Below, piece after piece: positions 49,367-54,497 of a stretch of 54,497 nucleotides of DNA (position 1 is the stretch's first letter; each line of letters opens with the position of its first letter). The notes under the pieces are model-generated. The model was not told the origin of the DNA. It was given only the letters and a program-made list of their open reading frames with translations, and searched no databases. Source of the stretch: JBMYYE01 sp049609065 (GTDB lineage: Bacteria; Pseudomonadota; Alphaproteobacteria; Rhodobacterales; Rhodobacteraceae); the NCBI GenBank assembly GCA_049609065.1, contig JBMYYE010000003.1:1-54497 (forward strand), in the 5' to 3' direction. The translations under genes were made by a program, and so were the position numbers.

Positions 49367-51258
49367 GCCTTTTCTGCCTTCTCTAAGATTTCCATCGCAT
49401 TCATCCACAAGCTTTCGGCTTTTTCAAGAGCCGTGGTCAGCTCCTTATTCTTTTTGCTGAGATCTTGCGCCTTTGAGCGATTAACAGGAGCGTAGAGTTC
49501 AGGATCTGCCAAAAGTTCATCCATGCGATCACGCATTTTTTGAAGCTTTTCAAGGCGCTCTTCGGCTTTCTTAAGGTTGATTTTTGCGGTGCTTACGGAA
49601 GGAAGAACCGTGGGCTTGGCGATTTTTTGCTGGGCAGGAGCCGCTTTTACTTTGGGTTTGTCTTTCTTTGCCCCATGTTTTGGGGTGCGTGGTTTTTCAT
49701 CGCCGGTCAAAAGCATACGTCGATACGCCGCGAGATCATCTTCCCAGATTTTGACGCGCCCATCTTGCACCAGCCAAAGGCGGTCGGCCACCATTGAAAG
49801 AAGATGCATGTCGTGGCTCACCAAAATCACCGCGCCATTATAGGCGGTGAGGGCCTCCATCAAACCTTCGCGGCTTTCAATATCGAGGTGGTTTGTCGGC
49901 TCATCAAGGATGAGCAAATGCGGAGCATCAATCGTGGCCAAAAGCAGAGATAAACGCGCTTTTTGCCCGCCAGAAAGTTTCCCCACTTCGGTTTCTGCCT
50001 GCGCCGCCATGAGCCCAAAGCTCGCCAATCTGGCGCGCAACTTTGGGGGCGTTTCATCGGGGCGTACCGCTTGGAGGTGCTGAACTGGTGTTTCGTTGAC
50101 AATCAGATCTTCGACCTGATGCTGGGCGAAAAAGCCAACCTGCAATTTGCGTGCACGTGTTGTATCCCCAGTCATCAACGGCAAACGTTCCGCTAGAAGC
50201 TTTGATAGGGTTGATTTGCCTTCGCCGTTTTTACCTAAAAGCGCAATCCGGTCATCATGGTCAATCCGAAGATTCAAGTTGCGCAAAATCGCGGTGCCAT
50301 CATAACCGACGGAGCCATCTTCGATGCGAATAATCGGCGGCGAGAGCGTTTCTGGAGCAGGGAAGCTAAAGACTTGTTTTGCGGCATCTTCTGGCGCCGT
50401 AATTGGTGTCATTTTCTCAAGCATTTTAACCCGAGATTGCGCTTGTTTCGCCTTCGACGCCTTGGCCTTAAAGCGGTCCACAAAGCTTTGGAGATGGGCG
50501 CGGCGCGCGTCTTGCTTCTTGGCGCTTGCGGCTTGTAGCATGCGCGCTTCGGCGCGTTGTTTGGCAAACCCGTCATAGGGCACATTATAGAGCGTCAGCT
50601 TACGGCTTTCCAAATGCAAAATGCCACCGACGGAGCGGTTCAACAATTCGCGGTCGTGGGAAATAATCAACACCGTATGGGGATAGCGCGTGAGGTAATT
50701 TTCAAGCCAAAGTGCACCTTCCAAATCCAAATAGTTGGTCGGTTCGTCCAAAAGCAAAAGATCAGGGGCAGAAAACAAAACAGCCGCCAAAGCCACACGC
50801 ATGCGCCAGCCGCCTGAAAAATCGCTACAGGGGCGTTTTTGATCAACCGCATCAAAGCCCAAACCATGCAAGATGCTGGCGGCGCGCGATTCTGCGGACC
50901 AGGCATCAATATCGGTGAGGCGCGTTTGAATATCGGCAATCCGGCCCGGATCGGTTGCGGTTTCAGATTCGATCAGCAGCTCCATGCGTTCGGTATCCGC
51001 CGCCAAAACCGTATCAATCAGCGACGTGGCGGAAGAGGGGACTTCTTGTGCAACGCCGCCTACGCGGGCTTTGGTCGGGATTTCAATCGCCCCGTCATCA
51101 AGTGAGAGTTCCTCACGTATGAGTTTGAAAAGCGTGGTCTTTCCCGCGCCGTTGGCCCCCACGATGCCGACTTTGTGGCCGGTGGGAATGGTTGCAGAGG
51201 CGCCTTCAAAAAGAGGGCGGCCATCAATGGAAAAACGGATATCTTTGATCTTTAGCAT
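49363..51258 (-). CDS. ABC-F family ATPase (YheS/Uup-like)
   Basis: A soluble 631-residue protein with two ABC ATPase domains and no membrane segment. Walker A motifs are GANGAGKTT (about 34-42) and GKNGEGKST (about 349). Signatures are FSGGWRMRVAL and LSGGQKARLSL, with two LDEPTN Walker B motifs. The linker (about 235-300, RAEARMLQAASAKKQDARRA) is the P-site tRNA interaction motif typical of ribosome-acting ABC-F proteins. A Lys/Ala-rich stretch and a C-terminal coiled coil (about 560-630) follow. Likely a translation factor rather than a transporter; resistance is not indicated. Confidence 0.93.
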   Translation of the reverse strand: MLKIKDIRFSIDGRPLFEGASATIPTGHKVGIVGANGAGKTTLFKLIREELSLDDGAIEIPTKARVGGVAQEVPSSATSLIDTVLAADTERMELLIESETATDPGRIADIQTRLTDIDAWSAESRAASILHGLGFDAVDQKRPCSDFSGGWRMRVALAAVLFSAPDLLLLDEPTNYLDLEGALWLENYLTRYPHTVLIISHDRELLNRSVGGILHLESRKLTLYNVPYDGFAKQRAEARMLQAASAKKQDARRAHLQSFVDRFKAKASKAKQAQSRVKMLEKMTPITAPEDAAKQVFSFPAPETLSPPIIRIEDGSVGYDGTAILRNLNLRIDHDDRIALLGKNGEGKSTLSKLLAERLPLMTGDTTRARKLQVGFFAQHQVEDLIVNETPVQHLQAVRPDETPPKLRARLASFGLMAAQAETEVGKLSGGQKARLSLLLATIDAPHLLILDEPTNHLDIESREGLMEALTAYNGAVILVSHDMHLLSMVADRLWLVQDGRVKIWEDDLAAYRRMLLTGDEKPRTPKHGAKKDKPKVKAAPAQQKIAKPTVLPSVSTAKINLKKAEERLEKLQKMRDRMDELLADPELYAPVNRSKAQDLSKKNKELTTALEKAESLWMNAMEILEKAEKA

Positions 51259-51386
51259 GCCCCCATGTGCCTGATCATGCTCTTGGCGTCAATCGCTGCT
51301 TTTCATATGAAAAAAGCCGTGCTATTGGGGCGCAAGAATATTTGACGGGGTGCGCGGTCGTGCCCCTTTATGAAAAGGACAAAACC

Positions 51387-51809
51387 ATGGCTCTAGAGCG
51401 TACATTTTCCATCATCAAACCAGACGCAACAAAACGCAACCTAACGGGTGTTATCGCGGCAAAATTCGAAGAAGCAGGTCTTCGCATTGTTGCATCAAAG
51501 CGCATTCAGTTGACTTTGGCCCAAGCACAGCAGTTTTACGGTGTGCATTCTGAGCGTCCTTTCTTTGGCGAACTTTGTGAATTCATGATCTCTGAGCCAA
51601 TCGTTGTTCAGGTTCTTGAAGGTGAAAACGCAATCGCGAAAAACCGCGAAGTTATGGGTGCAACAAACCCAAGCGAAGCCGCAGACGGCACCATCCGTAA
51701 AGAGTTCGCACTCTCTATCGGTGAAAACTCCGTTCACGGCTCAGATGCGCCAGAAACAGCAGCAGAAGAAATCGCATTCTTCTTCTCAGGTCTTGAACTC
51801 GTCGGCTAA
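51387..51809 (+). CDS. ndk: Nucleoside diphosphate kinase
   Basis: Exchanges the terminal phosphate among nucleoside triphosphates. The 140-residue length is standard. IIKPDATKRNLTG opens it, and NSVHGSDAPETAAEE holds the catalytic histidine (H117). ATG 51387 has AAGGAC upstream; the frame extends to 51267 but without conservation. Monocistronic, with a strong terminator. Codon use resembles a highly expressed gene. Confidence 0.97.
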   Translation: MALERTFSIIKPDATKRNLTGVIAAKFEEAGLRIVASKRIQLTLAQAQQFYGVHSERPFFGELCEFMISEPIVVQVLEGENAIAKNREVMGATNPSEAADGTIRKEFALSIGENSVHGSDAPETAAEEIAFFFSGLELVG

Positions 51810-51833
51810 ACCCCACGTTTCAAACCAAAGAGA

Positions 51834-51871
51834 GGCCGCTTCACATGAAAATTGTGAGGCGGCCTTTTTTG
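51834..51871 (+). terminator. Rho-independent terminator after ndk
   Basis: AGGCCGC-TTCAC and GTGAG-GCGGCCT pair around a 9-nt loop, followed by TTTTTT, 25 nt after the ndk stop. Confidence 0.9.
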
Positions 51872-51965
51872 TTTAAGTCCATAAATTAATTTGGTTTTTC
51901 GTCATTAATGGAAAATTAAAGCTTCGATTTTAGTTTCATTATTGAAAATTTCACTTGATTTGTTC

Positions 51966-51994
51966 TTGTTTTGATCTCACCAAAAGGTTAATGA
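51966..51994 (+). promoter_or_regulatory. Probable recA promoter
   Basis: TTGTTT (51966-51971) and TAATGA (51989-51994) are separated by 17 nt, giving a start near 52001, inside the LexA box. The -10 box is only a fair match. A half-degenerate LexA-like repeat, GTTC-N7-GATC, covers the -35 area at 51962-51976. Confidence 0.4.
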
Positions 51995-52009
51995 GAACAT
52001 TAATAGAAC
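51995..52009 (+). promoter_or_regulatory. LexA box of recA (alphaproteobacterial direct-repeat type)
   Basis: GAACATTAATAGAAC is a perfect GAAC-N7-GAAC direct repeat, the LexA operator established for alphaproteobacteria (the reverse complement of GTTC-N7-GTTC). It lies 53 nt upstream of the recA start codon and just after the likely -10 box, which fits repression until DNA damage. Confidence 0.88.
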
Positions 52010-52061
52010 ATAAACGTATTTGCCGAAGGCGTGCGACTGTGTGATAAGAATGGAGAAACAA

Positions 52062-53162
52062 ATGGCAACGGCAGATCTATTATCCATGACAGATAAAAAA
52101 GCAGCAGACAAAAAAGCAGCGGAAAAAGCAAAAGCACTTGAATCCGCGCTTTCACAAATTGAGCGGCAATTTGGCAAAGGCTCCATCATGAAGTTGGGCC
52201 AAGACAATGCGGCCCAAGACATTGAAGCCACCTCAACGGGTTCGTTGGGCTTGGATATTGCGCTCGGAATTGGCGGTTTGCCGAAAGGGCGGATCATTGA
52301 GATTTATGGCCCAGAAAGCTCCGGCAAGACGACTTTGACGCTCCATGCTGTGGCAGAGGAGCAGAAAAAAGGGGGCATTTGTGCCTTTGTTGATGCGGAG
52401 CACGCGCTCGATCCGCAATATGCCAAAAAACTTGGCGTTGATCTGGATGAATTGCTGATTTCACAGCCTGATACGGGGGAACAGGCGCTCGAAATTGTCG
52501 ACACATTGGTGCGCTCTGGTGCGGTGAATATGGTTGTGGTTGATTCTGTGGCCGCTTTGACCCCGAAATCTGAACTTGAAGGTGATATGGGTGATAGCTC
52601 CGTTGGGGTGCATGCGCGCCTGATGTCACAAGCAATGCGTAAACTCACAGGTTCCATTGCGCGCTCTGGCTGTATGGTGATTTTCATCAACCAAATTCGG
52701 ATGAAAATTGGCGTGATGTTTGGCTCCCCCGAAACCACAACCGGCGGGAATGCGTTGAAATTCTATAGCTCGGTTCGTTTGGATATCCGCCGTATTGGTG
52801 CGATTAAGGACCGCGATGAAATCGTTGGCAACGCAACCCGCGTGAAAGTCGTTAAAAACAAGGTTGCACCGCCCTTTAAGCAAGTTGAATTTGACATCAT
52901 GTATGGCGAAGGCATTTCCAAAATGGGTGAGCTTTTGGATCTTGGTGTGAAAGCAGGCGTCGTTGATAAATCGGGTGCGTGGTTCTCTTACGGGGATGAA
53001 CGCATTGGCCAAGGGCGTGAAAACGCAAAAACGTATTTGCGCGAAAACAACCGAACAGCCTTTGAGATCGAAGACAAAATTCGCGCCGCCCATGGTTTGG
53101 ATTTTGATATGCCTCCAGAAGAGGTGAAAGCCGTTGGCAAAGACGATGTGCTCGAAGGGTAA
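52062..53162 (+). CDS. recA: Recombinase RecA
   Basis: Forms filaments on single-stranded DNA, carries out strand exchange and triggers LexA self-cleavage. The 366-residue protein has the P-loop GPESSGKTT (about 83-91), FVDAEHALDPQYA, NQIRMKIGVMFGSPETTTGG (DNA-binding loop region) and an acidic C-terminus. An N-terminal Lys/Ala-rich extension of about 25 residues (TDKKAADKKAAEKAKALES) makes it slightly long. ATG 52062 has GGAG 6 nt upstream; ATGs at 52050 and earlier are in frame but less likely. Regulated by the LexA box upstream. Confidence 0.98.
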   Translation: MATADLLSMTDKKAADKKAAEKAKALESALSQIERQFGKGSIMKLGQDNAAQDIEATSTGSLGLDIALGIGGLPKGRIIEIYGPESSGKTTLTLHAVAEEQKKGGICAFVDAEHALDPQYAKKLGVDLDELLISQPDTGEQALEIVDTLVRSGAVNMVVVDSVAALTPKSELEGDMGDSSVGVHARLMSQAMRKLTGSIARSGCMVIFINQIRMKIGVMFGSPETTTGGNALKFYSSVRLDIRRIGAIKDRDEIVGNATRVKVVKNKVAPPFKQVEFDIMYGEGISKMGELLDLGVKAGVVDKSGAWFSYGDERIGQGRENAKTYLRENNRTAFEIEDKIRAAHGLDFDMPPEEVKAVGKDDVLEG

Positions 53163-53207
53163 AACCCCATTGGCCAAAAGGCTTATGCACTGCTAGAATG
53201 GCATTGA

Positions 53208-53237
53208 AGCACGCATTCATCTGGATGCGTGCTTTTT
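53208..53237 (+). terminator. Rho-independent terminator after recA
   Basis: AAGCACGCAT and ATGCGTGCTT pair around a loop of about 8 nt, with TTTTT following. It lies about 45 nt after the recA stop and 18 nt before the next gene's start, so that gene needs read-through or a promoter inside this stretch. Confidence 0.85.
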
Positions 53238-53254
53238 AATAAGGTTGTATTTCA

Positions 53255-53812
53255 ATGGGTAATGACAGTTTCTTAACGCGGCAGGAACTTGATGCGGCGC
53301 TGCCTCATATTTTGAATGCGCCTAAGGATCATGCGATGGTGAAATGGCTTTGTTATCGTGAAACCTACGGGGCGCGCGCGTTTCGCGATGTCATATCTCT
53401 CACCCCCCAAGATGGAATTCTTGGGGAACGGTGGGGAAAAGCGCCATGGTTGAAACGCTCTGATGGATCCCCTGATCCGCGCATTCAGGTCTGTATTTTA
53501 CCTGAACGTATTCTTGATCTTGTTTGGCAGGATCGGGAAAATATCCCACATCCTGGGGATACGTTTGTTGCTGATCTCGATATGACGGAGGCCAATTTAC
53601 CGGTTGGACAGCGGCTCAAAATTGGGGATGTGGTGTTGGAAGTCTCGGATGTTTTTAACGATGCGTGTGTAAAGTGGAAGGCGCGCTACGGGGCGGCGTC
53701 ACGGGGGTGGATCAATGATCCTGCGTATTGTCAGCTGCGGCTTCGCGGTGTGCTATGCCAGATTATCGAAGGTGGCGATCTTAGGCTTGGGGAAAAAATC
53801 GTGAAATTATAG
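53255..53812 (+). CDS. Hypothetical protein with MOSC-like domain
   Basis: A 185-residue protein without membrane segments. I recognise no named family with certainty. The C-terminal half (about 85-185) reads like a MOSC beta-barrel: LPVGQRLKIGDVVLEVSDVF, then CVKWKARYG and LRLRGVLCQIIEGGDLRLGE, matching the MOSC pattern of G-x-L-x-IG, a central Cys and a GD-x-V/I end. MOSC proteins carry sulfur for molybdenum cofactor enzymes. The first part (ETYGARAFRDVISLTPQDGI) also fits related MOSC proteins. The start has no obvious strong ribosome site (AAGG 53242). It lies alone between recA and alaS. Confidence 0.55.
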   Translation: MGNDSFLTRQELDAALPHILNAPKDHAMVKWLCYRETYGARAFRDVISLTPQDGILGERWGKAPWLKRSDGSPDPRIQVCILPERILDLVWQDRENIPHPGDTFVADLDMTEANLPVGQRLKIGDVVLEVSDVFNDACVKWKARYGAASRGWINDPAYCQLRLRGVLCQIIEGGDLRLGEKIVKL

Positions 53813-53942
53813 GGTGTATGGCTCTGATCTAACGTCAAAATCATGCTTTGAGCAGTGGACACAGTGCGCGCGGCGAATTAAAACTCGACGCAACCCTCAC
53901 ATGCAGGCGCCCCATGCGCCGATTTTCGATCAGGATTAGACA

Positions 53943-54497
53943 ATGCCATCTTTAAACGAAATCCGTTCTACCTTTTTGGACTATTACGCAAAAAACGATC
54001 ACGAAGTGGTCGATAGCTCACCATTGGTGCCACGTAATGATCCAACATTGATGTTCACAAATGCGGGCATGGTGCAGTTTAAGAACCTGTTCACAGGTGT
54101 TGAAGCGCGCGATTATAACCGCGCTGTAACATCGCAAAAATGTGTACGGGCAGGGGGCAAGCATAATGATCTCGACAATGTGGGGTACACGGCACGTCAC
54201 CACACATTCTTTGAAATGTTGGGCAACTTTTCCTTTGGGGATTACTTCAAAGAACAGGCCATTCCATTTGCGTGGGACCTAATCACCAAAGAATTTGGTA
54301 TCAACAAAGATAAGCTCCTCGTGACGGTGTATCACGATGATGATGAGGCGGCGGATATTTGGAAAAAATACGCAGGCCTTCCGGATGATCGCATCATTCG
54401 CATCGCCACATCGGATAATTTTTGGATGATGGGCCCAACGGGCCCGTGTGGTCCGTGTACTGAAATTCACGTCGATTTACGTTCAGACGCAGATCGC
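53943..54497 (+). CDS. alaS: Alanyl-tRNA synthetase (partial, N-terminus only)
   Basis: Charges tRNA-Ala. The 185 residues present are the N-terminal class II catalytic domain: MPSLNEIRSTFLDYYAKNDH, SSPLVPRNDPTLMFTNAGMV (motif 1 region), SQKCVRAGGKHNDLDNVG and HHTFFEMLGNFSFGDYF (motif 2), and MMGPTGPCGPCTEIH. The gene runs off the end of the window. AGGATT lies upstream of the ATG. A short GGCGC/GCGCC hairpin (53906-53920) is in the leader. recA-alaS neighbourhood is common in alphaproteobacteria. Confidence 0.97.
   Translation, partial: MPSLNEIRSTFLDYYAKNDHEVVDSSPLVPRNDPTLMFTNAGMVQFKNLFTGVEARDYNRAVTSQKCVRAGGKHNDLDNVGYTARHHTFFEMLGNFSFGDYFKEQAIPFAWDLITKEFGINKDKLLVTVYHDDDEAADIWKKYAGLPDDRIIRIATSDNFWMMGPTGPCGPCTEIHVDLRSDADR

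Noticed and set aside
1..54497. Search for tRNA or rRNA genes, CRISPR arrays, insertion sequences and prophage structural genes
   Set aside because: None was recognised by reading the intergenic stretches and frames; a tRNA or profile scan was not possible here.

Overview
The window looks like the chromosome of an alphaproteobacterium of the Rhodobacteraceae (marine roseobacter type) with moderate GC. Supporting signs are a fused indolepyruvate:ferredoxin oxidoreductase, a class II DAHP synthase, a DUF4167 protein after prmC, a recA-alaS neighbourhood, a direct-repeat (GAAC-N7-GAAC) LexA box, and a muramidase/holin pair of the kind used to release gene transfer agents (GTAs). No insertion sequence, prophage block, CRISPR array, tRNA or rRNA was seen. 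Coding density is high and almost everything is core genome.

Layout. 1-4.5 kb: a leftward branched-chain-amino-acid-type ABC transporter operon (livK-G-F-H-M, livM cut by the window edge), with a hairpin between livK and livG. 4.7-7.3 kb: a GlxA-type regulator divergent from class II DAHP synthase. 7.3-10.3 kb: a PAS protein, then yicC-gmk-gamma-carbonic-anhydrase. 10.4-16.4 kb: peroxiredoxin, MdaB-like quinone reductase, aquaporin, lipA, a LysE exporter divergent from an ArsR-type regulator, a PEP mutase/isocitrate lyase-family protein and an iron-sulfur-type uracil-DNA glycosylase homologue. 16.4-20.5 kb: a 58-residue membrane protein, hpt, a Coq10/RatA protein, an M48 peptidase with a DUF898 membrane protein, and grxD with bolA. 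20.5-24 kb: purL, a candidate small RNA with its own promoter and terminator, and a LysR regulator.

24-32 kb: the large indolepyruvate:ferredoxin oxidoreductase, an acyltransferase whose ribosome binding site lies in a 12-bp inverted repeat, murI, argC and ccmE, then the lysis cassette (GH108 endolysin with an EF-hand-like loop, and a GTA-type holin). 32-38.6 kb: ccmF, ccmH, a PaaG-like hydratase/isomerase, DUF1499, prfA, prmC and DUF4167. 38.7-46 kb: a tightly overlapped leftward lptF-lptG-lptD-surA-pdxA-ksgA unit linking outer-membrane assembly, pyridoxal phosphate synthesis and 16S rRNA methylation. 46-51 kb: pepA-holC facing a retropepsin-like protease, MarC and an ABC-F ATPase. 51.4 kb to the end: ndk, SOS-regulated recA, a MOSC-like protein and the start of alaS.

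The most interesting part is 30.4-34.6 kb, where a GTA-type lysis cassette sits between ccmE and ccmF of the cytochrome c maturation genes. Its endolysin carries a motif with the spacing of a calcium-binding loop. Second are two RNA-level candidates: a 72-nt sRNA with an anti-Shine-Dalgarno motif at 22888-22959, and a stem covering the translation start at 27639-27685. All calls rest on reading the sequence and family knowledge; no database search was run.
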